Shown here: one piece after another, positions 21,811 to 32,659 of the stretch
How positions within the stretch are numbered: position 1 is the stretch's first letter
How the letters are laid out: every line of letters begins with the position of its first letter
NCBI GenBank assembly: GCA_018645985.1
Contig: JABGVR010000141.1
Location: 1 to 50,261, forward strand
Reading direction: 5' to 3'
DNA length: 50,261 nucleotides
From: Hellea sp.
GTDB taxonomy: Bacteria; Pseudomonadota; Alphaproteobacteria; Caulobacterales; Maricaulaceae
Program-made: the position numbers and the translations under genes
The notes under the pieces: model-generated
Seen by the model: only the letters and a program-made list of their open reading frames with translations
Told to the model about the DNA's origin: nothing
Databases searched by the model: none

Positions 21811-21822
21811 TAGGGTAGTCCA

Positions 21823-22320
21823 ATGACAGAAAATCTTATGAATTATGAAGCAATGACACAGACCGCACTTTTGACTGTAGTCAGAAATTCAATACGCCGA
21901 GTTATCAGGGAAGATGGTTTACCCGGAAGTCATCATTTTTACATAACATTCGCAACTAAACATCCGGAAGCTGACGTTGATGAAGGTTTAGCAAATAAGT
22001 ACCCAGATGAAATAACCATCGTACTAGAACATCAGTATTGGGATCTACAAGACAATACAACAAACTTTGAAGTAACTCTTAAATTTGGCGGAATTCCAAA
22101 ATACATAAAAGTTCCCTACAAAGCTATTACTCGTTTTCATGACCCAAGCGTAGGCTTTACCATGCAATTTGAGCCTGATTTTGAAAAAAACACAACAGAA
22201 TACCCTAAAGCTGAATTTGCAATTACAAAAGACGATCAATTGAGTGTAAAAGAAACAAACAACAAAGGCATGGATAATGTTGAAAAGGTTGTCAAACTCG
22301 ATGCTTTTCGCAAAAAATAA
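21823..22320 (+). CDS. sspB: ClpXP adaptor / stringent starvation protein B (alphaproteobacterial SspB)
   Basis: LPGSHHFYITFATKHPEADVDEGLANKYPDEITIVLEHQYWDLQ...FGGIPKYIKVPYKAITRFHDPSVGF matches alpha-type SspB. Confidence 0.93.
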   Translation: MTENLMNYEAMTQTALLTVVRNSIRRVIREDGLPGSHHFYITFATKHPEADVDEGLANKYPDEITIVLEHQYWDLQDNTTNFEVTLKFGGIPKYIKVPYKAITRFHDPSVGFTMQFEPDFEKNTTEYPKAEFAITKDDQLSVKETNNKGMDNVEKVVKLDAFRKK

Positions 22321-22354
22321 CTCACTCATTTACAAATTATTATAGAGTAATTAG

Positions 22355-23746
22355 ATGACAAAAATTAGAGTAGAAACTGATAGCTTTGGTTCACTTGAAG
22401 TTCCTAATGATAAATATTATGGGGCGCAAACAGCACGAAGCCTTATAAATTTTCCAATTGGTACCGAGAAAATGCCACCTCCATTAATTAGGGCTTTAGG
22501 AATTATTAAACATTCAGCGGCTTTAACTAATAAAAAATTAGATAATTTAGAGCCTGGTCTTGCTGATGTAATTTCGCTTGCTGCCATAGAGGTGGCCGAT
22601 GGAAAATTTGATGACAACTTTCCATTATCCGTGTGGCAAACGGGTTCTGGGACTCAATCAAACATGAATGCAAATGAAGTTATTTCTAACAGGGGAATAG
22701 AAATGCTGGGTGGCCAAATAGGTACTAAAACTCCAATCCATCCTAATGATCATGTTAACCGAAGCCAAAGCTCTAATGATACATTTCCCACTGCGATGCA
22801 CATATCAGCTGCAGAGGAAATTAATAACACTTTATTACCCGCTTTAGAAACTCTTTTGAATGAATTAAATAAGAAATCGAATAAATTTTCAAAGATTATT
22901 AAAATTGGAAGAACGCACACCCAAGATGCAACACCTATTACGCTTGGGCAGGAATTTTCTGGTTACGCTGCACAGATAAACAATGGAATTAAACGAGTCA
23001 AAGCAGCACTTTCCGAACTTTATCCTTTAGCGCAAGGAGGCACAGCTGTAGGCACTGGCTTAAATGCTAAACCGAAATTCGCGGAGTATTTCGCCAAAGA
23101 AGTATCAAATTTTACTAATTTACCTTTTTACACCGCTGAAAACAAATTTGAGGCCTTAGCAGGACATGACGCTTATGTTGCTGCACACGGAGCCATTAAC
23201 ACAGTTGCGGTTTCACTCTTTAAGATAGCTAATGATATAAGGTTTTTAGCATCGGGACCTCGTTCAGGTTTAGGTGAAATATCATTGCCAGCTAATGAGC
23301 CAGGATCTTCCATAATGCCTGGGAAGGTAAATCCCACTCAATGCGAAGCATTAACTATGGTTTGCACTCAAGTTATGGGTAATAATGCTACTATATCAAT
23401 GTCTGGCTCTCAAGGGCACTTCGAGCTCAACGTTTATAAACCTATTATGGCTTACAATATGCTACAATCCATAGAATTAATGTCTGATAGTGTTATCTGC
23501 TTTACCGAAAAATGTGTTACAGGGATAATAGCTAATGAAGTTCGTATAAGCGAGCTTTTAAATCGATCTCTTATGCTAGTGACCGCATTAGCACCCACAA
23601 TAGGGTATGATAATGCAACAAAAGTAGCAAAAACAGCCCACAAAAATGGTACTACTTTAAAGGAAGAGGCTATTAAATTAGGCTTTATAGATGAAAAAGA
23701 GTTTGATAAAATAGTGCGACCTGAATTGATGATAAAACCACAATAA
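22355..23746 (+). CDS. fumC: class II fumarate hydratase
   Basis: [52 protein letters not shown]. Confidence 0.98.
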   Translation: MTKIRVETDSFGSLEVPNDKYYGAQTARSLINFPIGTEKMPPPLIRALGIIKHSAALTNKKLDNLEPGLADVISLAAIEVADGKFDDNFPLSVWQTGSGTQSNMNANEVISNRGIEMLGGQIGTKTPIHPNDHVNRSQSSNDTFPTAMHISAAEEINNTLLPALETLLNELNKKSNKFSKIIKIGRTHTQDATPITLGQEFSGYAAQINNGIKRVKAALSELYPLAQGGTAVGTGLNAKPKFAEYFAKEVSNFTNLPFYTAENKFEALAGHDAYVAAHGAINTVAVSLFKIANDIRFLASGPRSGLGEISLPANEPGSSIMPGKVNPTQCEALTMVCTQVMGNNATISMSGSQGHFELNVYKPIMAYNMLQSIELMSDSVICFTEKCVTGIIANEVRISELLNRSLMLVTALAPTIGYDNATKVAKTAHKNGTTLKEEAIKLGFIDEKEFDKIVRPELMIKPQ

Positions 23747-23781
23747 TGTCCGTCAAATAAATCAAAAGGTAATGGAACCCT

Positions 23782-23991
23782 ATGGAGAAAAGATCTCTAT
23801 CAATACACGGTCACCGAACTTCATTATCTTTAGAAACTGAATTTTGGGAAGTACTGGACTATGAAGTAGCTAAAAGTGGCAAGTCTTTTGCCTCTTTTAT
23901 AAGCGAACTTGATGATAAAAGGAGCTCATCAAAAATAAAACAAAATTTAGCATCTTATATTCGCGTATGGTCGTTAATATCCAAAAACTAA
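23782..23991 (+). CDS. ribbon-helix-helix domain protein (RHH_4-like)
   Basis: RSLSIHGHRTSLSLETEFWEVLDYEVAKSGKSFASFISELD: short RHH pattern; downstream of fumC. Confidence 0.75.
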   Translation: MEKRSLSIHGHRTSLSLETEFWEVLDYEVAKSGKSFASFISELDDKRSSSKIKQNLASYIRVWSLISKN

Positions 23992-24011
23992 TAAATTTTT
24001 TTCAAAAATTA

Positions 24012-24051
24012 ATTACTAGTGTCTTAAATTTTAAAGTCACGCACTAGTAAT
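24012..24051. repeat. 10-bp inverted repeat (ATTACTAGTG ... CACTAGTAAT) in intergenic DNA upstream of uvrD
   Basis: Perfect arms 24012-24021 and 24042-24051 separated by 20 nt; no T-run. Confidence 0.6.
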
Positions 24052-24170
24052 CATATTAATTGTCTGATCAACTTATTGTAGCACGGTGGGTTTATTAGGA
24101 TATGCTTGGTAACATGTAGAGATTGATTCTACCTTAAAAATTAATTATTCGGAAATAAGTTTTGAAAAAC

Positions 24171-26483
24171 ATGGAAAATACAAAAAACTTAGGCAGCATA
24201 TCCGCGCAGGCATCAGCACATTTAAATATCAAAACTAACGATTACCTAGACGACCTCAACCCAGAACAAAGAGAAGCTGTTTTACATACTGATGGTCCAG
24301 TATTAGTTTTGGCCGGTGCAGGAACTGGTAAAACCAGAGTCTTAACATCAAGAATTGCATACATACTTCAGAACCGAATGGCATTTCCATCTCAAATTCT
24401 TTCTGTAACATTTACCAATAAAGCAGCTAAAGAAATGAAAAGCCGTGTTGGTGATTATATCGGCCATGGTATCGAAGGCTTACCCTGGATGGGGACCTTT
24501 CATTCGATCGCAGCAAAAATCTTGCGCATTAATGCAGAACTAGTGGGACTAAAACCTAATTTTACAATTCTTGATACCGATGATCAAATCCGTCTGTTAA
24601 AACAAATTATAAAAGCAGAAAATATAGATGATAAAAAATGGACACCCCGTTATATGGCCAGCCTTATAGATAGCTGGAAGAATAAAGGGTGGATGCCTGA
24701 AAAACTGACTTCTCAAAATAATTTCAAATTCGCTGAAGGAAAAGGAAAGAAAGTTTATGAAATTTATCAATCACGTTTGAAAATTTTAAATGCGTGCGAT
24801 TTTGGTGATCTTCTTTTACTTAATCTTGAATTATTTAAAGAAAATCTAGACATTCTAAAAAAATATCATGAAAAGTTTAAATACATTTTGGTTGACGAAT
24901 ATCAGGACACTAATATCTGTCAATATCTTTGGCTGAAGTTACTAGCGCAAGGATCGCACAATATATGTGTAGTAGGCGATGACGATCAATCTATTTATGG
25001 ATGGCGAGGAGCTGAAGTTGATAACATACTACGCTTTGAAAAAGAGTTTTCAGGAGCTAAAGTTATTAAACTCGAGCGTAACTATCGTTCAACTGAGCAT
25101 ATTTTAGGTGCAGCCTCTGGTTTAATCTCAACAAACAAAAGTCGTCTAGGGAAAACTCTTTGGACTAAAGATATGGGCGGCCACAAGGTTACGGTTACAG
25201 GGGTCTGGGATGCAGCCGCAGAGGCTCGCTTAATATCAAGTGTCATTGAAGACTGGAAAAGGGATGGACGCGGCTATAATGAGGTGGCGATACTTGTAAG
25301 AGCATCAAGGCAAATGCGAAGCTTTGAGGAACGGTTTATTCAAATAGGAATGCCGTATCGCGTTATAGGTGGTCCAAGATTTTTTGAAAGACAGGAAATC
25401 CGAGATGCACACGCTTACATAAGAGTTTTAAGATCAGAAACAGATGATTTAGCTTTTGAACGTATAGTAAATGTGCCCAAACGCGGTATTGGAAGTACTA
25501 CTATCCAAAAATTACAGATAATAGCGAGAAAAATGAATGTGAGTCTTGAACAGGCAACACGTGAAATAATCAAAACAGATGAAATTAGAGGCAAGGCACG
25601 AACAGCGTTGCGTAGTTTTACAAAAGATCTTGATAGATGGCGAGGTAACTTAATCACTTCAAATCATACTGATGTAACAGAAATAGTATTAGATGAATCT
25701 GGGTACACACAAATGTGGCTGAATAATAAAGATGCAAAATCTTCAAGTAGGTTAGAAAACCTAAAAGAACTCATACAAGCAATGGGCGAGTTTGAATCGT
25801 TGGATGCATACCTTGAACATGTAAGCCTTGTATTGGATGTCGAAAAAAATGACCAAGAAGAAGAAGAGGTATCAATAATGACATTACACTCCGCCAAAGG
25901 GCTGGAGTTTCCCTTAATTCTTCTACCGGGCTGGGAAGAAGGCACTTTCCCCAGCCAAAGGTCTATGGATGAGGCAGGCAGTGAGGGTTTAGAAGAAGAG
26001 CGTAGATTGGCTTACGTTGGAATCACAAGAGCTCGAGAACGTGCAAAAATATACTTTGCTGCCAATAGACAAATTTATGGATCATGGCAATCATCACTTC
26101 CTTCCAGGTTTATTGATGAGCTGCCACCTGAAAATGTATCAGCGGGATCAGAAACTGGTTACTACGATAACAACTCTATTAATGAAGTAAAAATAGAAAT
26201 TACATCGGAATTTCCGGATTCTGCAAGTAGGCGGTATAATTCACCTGGCTGGCAACGTTATAAAACTCATAAATCAAAAACTCTATACGATAGACAATTT
26301 GAAGGAAAATTTAGTAAAAAACTAGATGCATATGCGACACAGAAATTTAAAATTGGGGAACGTATTTTTCATCAAAAATTTGGTTATGGAAAGATACAAA
26401 CCGTTGATGGAAATAAGCTTAATGTTGATTTCGAGAAAGCGGGTCATAAAAAAGTACTCGATAGCTTTGTGGACCCCGCATAA
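24171..26483 (+). CDS. uvrD: UvrD/PcrA-type ATP-dependent DNA helicase
   Basis: LNPEQREAV, AGAGTGKTRVLTSR, VDEYQDTN, GDDDQSIYGWRGA, TLHSAKGLEFP, VGITRARE; C-terminal GYGKIQTVDGNKLNVDF; start placed at ATG 24171. Confidence 0.96.
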   Translation: MENTKNLGSISAQASAHLNIKTNDYLDDLNPEQREAVLHTDGPVLVLAGAGTGKTRVLTSRIAYILQNRMAFPSQILSVTFTNKAAKEMKSRVGDYIGHGIEGLPWMGTFHSIAAKILRINAELVGLKPNFTILDTDDQIRLLKQIIKAENIDDKKWTPRYMASLIDSWKNKGWMPEKLTSQNNFKFAEGKGKKVYEIYQSRLKILNACDFGDLLLLNLELFKENLDILKKYHEKFKYILVDEYQDTNICQYLWLKLLAQGSHNICVVGDDDQSIYGWRGAEVDNILRFEKEFSGAKVIKLERNYRSTEHILGAASGLISTNKSRLGKTLWTKDMGGHKVTVTGVWDAAAEARLISSVIEDWKRDGRGYNEVAILVRASRQMRSFEERFIQIGMPYRVIGGPRFFERQEIRDAHAYIRVLRSETDDLAFERIVNVPKRGIGSTTIQKLQIIARKMNVSLEQATREIIKTDEIRGKARTALRSFTKDLDRWRGNLITSNHTDVTEIVLDESGYTQMWLNNKDAKSSSRLENLKELIQAMGEFESLDAYLEHVSLVLDVEKNDQEEEEVSIMTLHSAKGLEFPLILLPGWEEGTFPSQRSMDEAGSEGLEEERRLAYVGITRARERAKIYFAANRQIYGSWQSSLPSRFIDELPPENVSAGSETGYYDNNSINEVKIEITSEFPDSASRRYNSPGWQRYKTHKSKTLYDRQFEGKFSKKLDAYATQKFKIGERIFHQKFGYGKIQTVDGNKLNVDFEKAGHKKVLDSFVDPA

Positions 26484-27358
26484 TGACTGATAAATCTCCT
26501 TTTGCACTTTATGTTCGGGCAACCAATCAAGTAGCTTTTAATGTATCTGATGCTTTAGGTTTTTCAGTAGAAATGTCAGCGCTTGCAGTCTCTTTATTTG
26601 AAGAGGGGCCTGATACCATGCAAGTCCAAGCATTGTATTCGACCAGAAAGCAAGCAGAGCAAGCTTTGCTATCACTATCACTGAGCAGTTCTATAGAAAC
26701 CATGATAGAACAACTACCGGATATAGACTGGGTTGAAAAAAGTCAGAGGGGGCTACCACCTGTAAAAGCAGGTAGATTCTGGATTTACGGCTCACATGAC
26801 AAAGAACTCATACCAAAAAATATTAAATGGCCCGTAGAAATTAATGCAGGACTAGCTTTTGGAACGGGTCATCATGGTACAACAAAAGGGTGTTTATTAG
26901 AATTGGATAGGTTACTGGAGGAAGGTTTCTTTCCAAAGAAAGTATTAGATTTAGGTTGTGGAGCCGGAACACTTGCAATTGCTACAGCAAAAGCATTAAA
27001 ACTTAATATCATAGCTACTGATATTGACTCCGATGCTGTAGAAGTGACTTTGTTTAATGCGCGTATTAACAATGTTTCTAAATTTATAAAATGCTATAAA
27101 TTGGATGGGGTAAAAAATTCAAAACTACAAAAGAACACTTTTGACCTAATTTTTGCTAATATACTTTCAGGTCCTTTAATTAAATTATCAGAGGGTATTG
27201 TAGATATCTTATGCCCTAATGGAAAAGTTATCCTATCTGGCATCTTAGATGATCAGTCGGAACTTGTATCGAGGGCTTTTATAAACTGCGGCCTGGAAAT
27301 TGAAAAAAAATCTTCAATCTCTGGATGGACCAGTATAACAGGCAGGAAGATTAAATAG
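26483..27358 (+). CDS. prmA: 50S ribosomal protein L11 methyltransferase
   Basis: AFGTGHHGTTKGCL, VLDLGCGAGTLAIATAK, DLIFANILSGPLIKLS; ATG overlaps the uvrD stop (TAATG). Confidence 0.93.
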   Translation: MTDKSPFALYVRATNQVAFNVSDALGFSVEMSALAVSLFEEGPDTMQVQALYSTRKQAEQALLSLSLSSSIETMIEQLPDIDWVEKSQRGLPPVKAGRFWIYGSHDKELIPKNIKWPVEINAGLAFGTGHHGTTKGCLLELDRLLEEGFFPKKVLDLGCGAGTLAIATAKALKLNIIATDIDSDAVEVTLFNARINNVSKFIKCYKLDGVKNSKLQKNTFDLIFANILSGPLIKLSEGIVDILCPNGKVILSGILDDQSELVSRAFINCGLEIEKKSSISGWTSITGRKIK

Positions 27359-27509
27359 CGCGATTAGCTCTTCTATCACGACGAGCGTTTCGTCTGCCAA
27401 CTAGATTTAATTTAGCTTTTTGATAGTCCGTACTTAAAAATATACTTTCTTTGTTTTCGCACAATATTTCAAGATTAAATAATTGCGCGCCAGAAAAATC
27501 AGTAGTCAT
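27351..27509 (-). CDS. small Arg-rich protein, 52 aa, unknown function
   Basis: MTTDFSGAQLFNLEILCENKESIFLSTDYQKAKLNLVGRRNARRDRRANRAI; preceded by SD-like AGGAGAG; below the length cut-off of the supplied ORF track; overlaps prmA 3' end by 8 nt. Confidence 0.55.
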   Translation of the reverse strand: MTTDFSGAQLFNLEILCENKESIFLSTDYQKAKLNLVGRRNARRDRRANRAI

Positions 27510-27782
27510 TTTTTCTCTCCTATAAATGATCTTTTCTTACAAATCACTAAATAGAGGAATACATCCGAAAGGGAACGTTCAAGAATGAAGATAAAGGTAT
27601 GCATATTTGCATAGGTTAAAAATTTATGTAACGGCAATAAAGTCCTCTGAATTATGTTTACTATTCTTTTAACCACACCCTTTAATAAAAAAATTTAATT
27701 GGTTTATTGTGTTTTTTATTTTGCTTTCTAATGATAAATTAGGATAATTAAGTTTCTTTAAAATTAAAGATTGATTAGATAC

Positions 27783-29585
27783 ATGATACAAAACTTTGAA
27801 ACACGTGGTGGCCCAGAATATGGAAGAAAAAATCTTCCTAAACTAAGGGACACTTTAAAAAAGTTAAAATTGGATGGTTTTCTTGTACCACATGAAGATG
27901 AATATCAAAATGAGTACCTGCCCGATTGCAATGAAAGATTAATGTGGGTGAGTGGTTTTACCGGCTCAGCTGGAGCTGCCATAATAATGCAGGATTCAGC
28001 AGCTATATTTGTTGATGGTAGGTACACATTACAGGTAAAAAGTCAGGTGGATAACAAACTTTTTAACTATGAAAGTTTAGAAAACGGTGGTCTAACAGGT
28101 TGGTTAGAGGCCAACACAAAAGCTGAGCATACTATTGGGTATGACCCTAAATTGCATACTCCAAACGCATTAGAAAAATTAAAAAAATCTTCAAAAGCTA
28201 AGCTATTAGCTATTAAAAATAATCCACTAGATAACAGCTGGACAAACAGGCCTAACACACCCTCTTCCAAAATAAAAATACACCCAGTCGAATTTTCTGG
28301 TGAGCCTCATCATCACAAATGCACTAGAATAGCAAAATTAATAAGCAAGAAGAATGCTGATATAGCGTTAATAACTTCACCCGCTTCAATTGCATGGTTG
28401 CTCAATATAAGAGGATCAGATGTGATGTGCACACCATTAACACTTTCAACTGCTACAATTGATAAACATGGTAAAGTTCAACTATTTGTTAATAATGATA
28501 AGCTCACTAAAGAATTAAGGGACTATCTAGGAGAAAACGTTACATTTTTCGATGAATCTAGTATCGAAAATAAACTCAACCTTCTTAGTGGGTACAGGGT
28601 GTTAGTTGACCCCTCTAGCGCATCATCATGGTTCTTCGATACTCTTAAAGATAGCCAGGCGGTCATATTAAAAGCGCAAGACCCAATAGCCCTTCCTAGA
28701 GCATGTAAAAATGTAACAGAGATAAAAAGTACCATAAACGCTCATAAGCGAGATGCCGTACCCCTTATCAGGTTTCTTCATTGGTTAGATACAAAGGCAC
28801 AAGCAGGAAAAGAAACTGAGATAAGTGCCGCAAAACAACTTGAAGAATTCAGACACGAAACAGGTTTACTCAAGGATTTAAGTTTTGAAAGTATATCAGG
28901 GGCAGGTTCTAACGGAGCAATAGTCCACTACAGAGTTAGCGAACAGACATCAAAAACTTTATCTCAGGGATCACTTTATTTAATTGATAGCGGAGCACAA
29001 TACGAAGATGGTACGACTGATGTTACAAGAACAGTTCCTATTGGAAAGCCATCTGATGAAATGCGGCATAGGTTCACCCTTGTGCTTAAAGGTCATATAG
29101 CACTAGCTTCGGCATATTTTCCAGAAGGAACGACCGGATCAAATTTGGATGCATTAGCTAGAATGCCATTGTGGCAGAATGGTTTAGACTACGATCACGG
29201 AACTGGTCATGGTGTTGGGTTATATTTAGGGGTTCATGAAGGACCGCAAAGAATTTCTAAGGCACCAAATAATGTAGCTCTAGAACCAGGAATGATCTTA
29301 TCCAATGAGCCTGGTTATTATAAAAACGGCGCCTATGGTATACGAATTGAAAACTTACAATATGTAACTAAGCCAGTTTCAAGCATTAACGGGGAAAGAA
29401 AAATGTTAAGCTTTGAAACGCTGACACTGGCTCCTATCCATAAAAGTCTGATCGACACTACAATTCTTAACGAGCAAGAGAAAGCTTATATCAATGAGTA
29501 TCATAAAACTGTTTATGATAAAATTTCTCCAAACCTCTCTGGAAAGACTTTATTATGGCTAGAAAAGGCTTGTAAAGAATTATAG
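27783..29585 (+). CDS. M24-family aminopeptidase P (Xaa-Pro aminopeptidase)
   Basis: Creatinase N-domain; LIDSGAQYEDGTTDVTRTVPIG, DHGTGHGVGLYLGVHEGPQRIS, LSNEPGYY; ATG at 27783 preferred over TTG 27771. Confidence 0.94.
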   Translation: MIQNFETRGGPEYGRKNLPKLRDTLKKLKLDGFLVPHEDEYQNEYLPDCNERLMWVSGFTGSAGAAIIMQDSAAIFVDGRYTLQVKSQVDNKLFNYESLENGGLTGWLEANTKAEHTIGYDPKLHTPNALEKLKKSSKAKLLAIKNNPLDNSWTNRPNTPSSKIKIHPVEFSGEPHHHKCTRIAKLISKKNADIALITSPASIAWLLNIRGSDVMCTPLTLSTATIDKHGKVQLFVNNDKLTKELRDYLGENVTFFDESSIENKLNLLSGYRVLVDPSSASSWFFDTLKDSQAVILKAQDPIALPRACKNVTEIKSTINAHKRDAVPLIRFLHWLDTKAQAGKETEISAAKQLEEFRHETGLLKDLSFESISGAGSNGAIVHYRVSEQTSKTLSQGSLYLIDSGAQYEDGTTDVTRTVPIGKPSDEMRHRFTLVLKGHIALASAYFPEGTTGSNLDALARMPLWQNGLDYDHGTGHGVGLYLGVHEGPQRISKAPNNVALEPGMILSNEPGYYKNGAYGIRIENLQYVTKPVSSINGERKMLSFETLTLAPIHKSLIDTTILNEQEKAYINEYHKTVYDKISPNLSGKTLLWLEKACKEL

Positions 29586-29607
29586 TTTTAAGATTGGTAA
29601 TTTACTC

Positions 29608-30525
29608 TCAATTAATACCTAAATTTTTAGCTGCATTTCCAACAAACTTCATTGTTTGCTGACCACCCGATGTATATTCCTCTTGGTTGATACTATCACG
29701 AATTTTATCCAAATTAATCATTACATTTTCAGCTGTTTGTTCATTTGGTGCTAAATGTATACCTGAGGTTTCAAAAACTTTAGTTGCTGCATATCCTCCG
29801 GCCCCTGCACACATAATTAATCTATTTGGTGCACCATCGCAAACCAAAGGAATTAATCCAGCTGTCACGCTATCGACTGTCAATAAGTCTAAAGCTTCTT
29901 GCGGCATCAAGCTCTCAGTCATACGTGTTGCAGCGGTAGGAGAAAGTGCATTTACACGGATATCATATTTTGCACCTTCCAAGCAAAGTGTATTCATTAA
30001 ACCAACAACGCCAGTCTTAGCTGCCCCATAGTTAGTTTGCCCGAAGTTACCATAATTTCCTGAGGAAGATGTGGTCATAACAATTCGTCCATACTTTCTT
30101 TCTTTCATGTGATCCCACACAGCTTTAGTACAAATTACTGATCCCATAAGGTGGACCTCAATCACTAATCTAAAGTCATTGATGTCCATTTTGGTAAATG
30201 ATTTATCACGAAGTATACCAGCATTATTGACTAAGATATCTATGTGACCCCACTTTTCGATAACTGAGCTAACCATATCCTGAACTTCTTCTGGATTTGT
30301 TACGTTAGCACCATTGGCCATTGCCGTGCCACCCAATTCACGTATTTCCTCGACAACATTCTCTGCCATAGTGGCGGATCCGCCTACACCGGAAACACTC
30401 CCGCCTAAGTCGTTAACAACCACTTTGACACCACGACGGGCTAACTCTAAAGCATGACTTCTACCCAATCCACCTCCAGCACCTGTGACAATTGCAACCC
30501 GGTCATTAAATTCTATAATACTCAT
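29608..30525 (-). CDS. SDR-family oxidoreductase (3-hydroxyacyl-CoA dehydrogenase-like)
   Basis: VAIVTGAGGGLGRSHALELARRGVKVVVNDLGG, NNAGILRDKSF, NYGAAKTGVVG; similar to the MFE-2 dehydrogenase unit. Confidence 0.9.
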   Translation of the reverse strand: MSIIEFNDRVAIVTGAGGGLGRSHALELARRGVKVVVNDLGGSVSGVGGSATMAENVVEEIRELGGTAMANGANVTNPEEVQDMVSSVIEKWGHIDILVNNAGILRDKSFTKMDINDFRLVIEVHLMGSVICTKAVWDHMKERKYGRIVMTTSSSGNYGNFGQTNYGAAKTGVVGLMNTLCLEGAKYDIRVNALSPTAATRMTESLMPQEALDLLTVDSVTAGLIPLVCDGAPNRLIMCAGAGGYAATKVFETSGIHLAPNEQTAENVMINLDKIRDSINQEEYTSGGQQTMKFVGNAAKNLGIN

Positions 30526-30546
30526 TATTGTTTTACTCTCTTTTCC

Positions 30547-31725
30547 TTAAGCAACTTCAAACAAGCCCGCTGCGCCCATACCACCGCCTACACACATGGT
30601 ACTCACAACATATTTTACACCACGGCGTTTGCCTTCAATTAAAGCGTGAGCAACCATCCGCGCTCCAGACATTCCATATGGGTGTCCAATCGAAATAGCT
30701 CCCCCATTTACATTCATAATCTCATTTGGAATGCCTAATTTATCTCTGCAATAAATCACTTGAACTGCAAAGGCCTCATTTAACTCCCATAAACCAATAT
30801 CATCCATTTTGAGCCCAGTTTTTTCCAAAAGCTTAGGAATTGCATAAACTGGCCCAATCCCCATCTCGTCAGGAGCTAATCCAGCAACGGCCATACCTCT
30901 ATAAATACCCAGAGGTTCAAGCCCTCTCTGAGAGGCAACCCTTGCCTCCATTAAAACAGAAGCTGATGCGCCATCCGATAACTGCGATGCATTTCCTGCT
31001 GTAATAAAATGACCCGGACCACGTACAGGCTTAAGGTTAGACAAACCCTCAATGTTTGTTGAAGGCCTATTTCCTTCATCTTTATCCAATGTAACTTTAT
31101 TAGTTGAAATTTCACCTGTTTCTTTGTTTTTTACAGCCATAACAGATGTCATTGGAACTATCTCATCATTAAACTTTCCTGATAATTGCGCCTCATGTGT
31201 TCTATTTTGACTTTGTAAAGCATAATTATCCTGAGCCTCTCTAGAAACACTGTATCTTTTTGCTACTATTTCAGCTGTATCAATCATCGGCATATAAGCC
31301 GCGGGGTGTAAAGCGTGAAGCTCTGGGTCAGCTTCTACTCTCATATCCGCTGTTTGGACCTTGGATATTGAATCAAGCCCTCCGCCAATAGCTATGTCCA
31401 TATTGTCTACCAATATCTGTTTAGCTGCCAAACCAATAGCCATCATACCTGATGAACATTGACGATCAATTGTCATTGCTGAAACAGAATCAGGCATACC
31501 CGCTCTTAAAGTTGCCATACGTGCTACATTCGATGATTGTGAACCTTGCTGTAAAGCAGAACCCATTATTACATCTTCTACTTCAGGCCCATCTAACCCT
31601 GCACGCTTTACAGCATGAGAAATAGCATGGGCAGCTAAGGTTGGAGAACATGTATTATTAAAAGCCCCACGATAAGCCCTGCCAATTGGTGTTCTGGCCG
31701 TTGAAACGATTACTGCTTCGCGCAT
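30547..31725 (-). CDS. acetyl-CoA C-acyltransferase (thiolase)
   Basis: [64 protein letters not shown]. Confidence 0.95.
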   Translation of the reverse strand: MREAVIVSTARTPIGRAYRGAFNNTCSPTLAAHAISHAVKRAGLDGPEVEDVIMGSALQQGSQSSNVARMATLRAGMPDSVSAMTIDRQCSSGMMAIGLAAKQILVDNMDIAIGGGLDSISKVQTADMRVEADPELHALHPAAYMPMIDTAEIVAKRYSVSREAQDNYALQSQNRTHEAQLSGKFNDEIVPMTSVMAVKNKETGEISTNKVTLDKDEGNRPSTNIEGLSNLKPVRGPGHFITAGNASQLSDGASASVLMEARVASQRGLEPLGIYRGMAVAGLAPDEMGIGPVYAIPKLLEKTGLKMDDIGLWELNEAFAVQVIYCRDKLGIPNEIMNVNGGAISIGHPYGMSGARMVAHALIEGKRRGVKYVVSTMCVGGGMGAAGLFEVA

Positions 31726-31810
31726 TTTTATCTCCTATGCAATTTGTTGCATATCTAGCCTTCCGCGCTATAAAAAGCAAGCATTTGAAAAGTACAGAAA
31801 GAATTAAAAT

Positions 31811-32659
31811 ATGAAAACTTCAATTTCACACAAATTGTTCTTATCTCTACTTAAAGTAATTGGTGCAAAAAAAATATTAGGTTACTTTCTATCCAGAAAA
31901 AGGCTGCCATACTCAAAACCAAATTTCTGGTTTAGGTCAAAGTATTCAATTAAAGGAACTATTCATAAAAACCATAACATTTGGACTTTTGATGGTAATA
32001 CAACTTTAGTGTATTATTTGCATGGAGGAGCTTTCGTTCTTGGTTTGAACTCTTTGTACTACTCTATGATAGGGCGTTTAGCAAAAATATCAAAAGCAAA
32101 AATAGTTGCTCCTGATTACCCATTACCCCCAGAACATAATGTCAATGAAATACATGAATGGGTTAAAAGCAGCTATATTGAGACCATTGCAAAACATAAC
32201 CCTAATAATATAATAATTATGGGCGACTCTGCTGGGGGTAACCTTGCAATAGCACTAGTCGATTGGATAATGACCTCTGAGCTTAGAAAACCAAGTAATC
32301 TTATATTATTATCTCCATGGGTAGACTTAGAGTTAAAAAATCCAAAATTGGAAGCAAACCCTTCCGAGCAATTACTCGATAAAAAAGATATACAAAAAGC
32401 CGCTATTAGGTTTGCAAATGGATTAGACTTAAAAGAACCATTAATTAGTCCGTTATATCATAATAATTTAAAGTTACCGAAAACTACTATATTTTCAGGT
32501 GATCTTGACTTACTTCATGATGATATAGTTCGTTTTTCTAAAAAAAATCCGAAAGTAACATTAAAAATTACAAATCATATGCCCCATGTTCATATAATTA
32601 TGCCGACTAAAGAGGCCAAAATAACCTTAAAACAAATTAGTAATATTTTAAGCTATTAA
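31811..32659 (+). CDS. alpha/beta hydrolase (HSL-like esterase/lipase family)
   Basis: YYLHGGAFVLG oxyanion motif and GDSAGGNLAIA nucleophile elbow; C-terminal His NHMPHVHI. Confidence 0.88.
   Translation: MKTSISHKLFLSLLKVIGAKKILGYFLSRKRLPYSKPNFWFRSKYSIKGTIHKNHNIWTFDGNTTLVYYLHGGAFVLGLNSLYYSMIGRLAKISKAKIVAPDYPLPPEHNVNEIHEWVKSSYIETIAKHNPNNIIIMGDSAGGNLAIALVDWIMTSELRKPSNLILLSPWVDLELKNPKLEANPSEQLLDKKDIQKAAIRFANGLDLKEPLISPLYHNNLKLPKTTIFSGDLDLLHDDIVRFSKKNPKVTLKITNHMPHVHIIMPTKEAKITLKQISNILSY

Noticed and set aside
27560-27625. Possible LexA/SOS-like element (GGGAACGTTCAAG) and TGCATATTTGCATA repeat upstream of aminopeptidase P
   Set aside because: Does not match the alphaproteobacterial GTTC-N7-GTTC LexA box; the short AT-rich repeat is plausible by chance.
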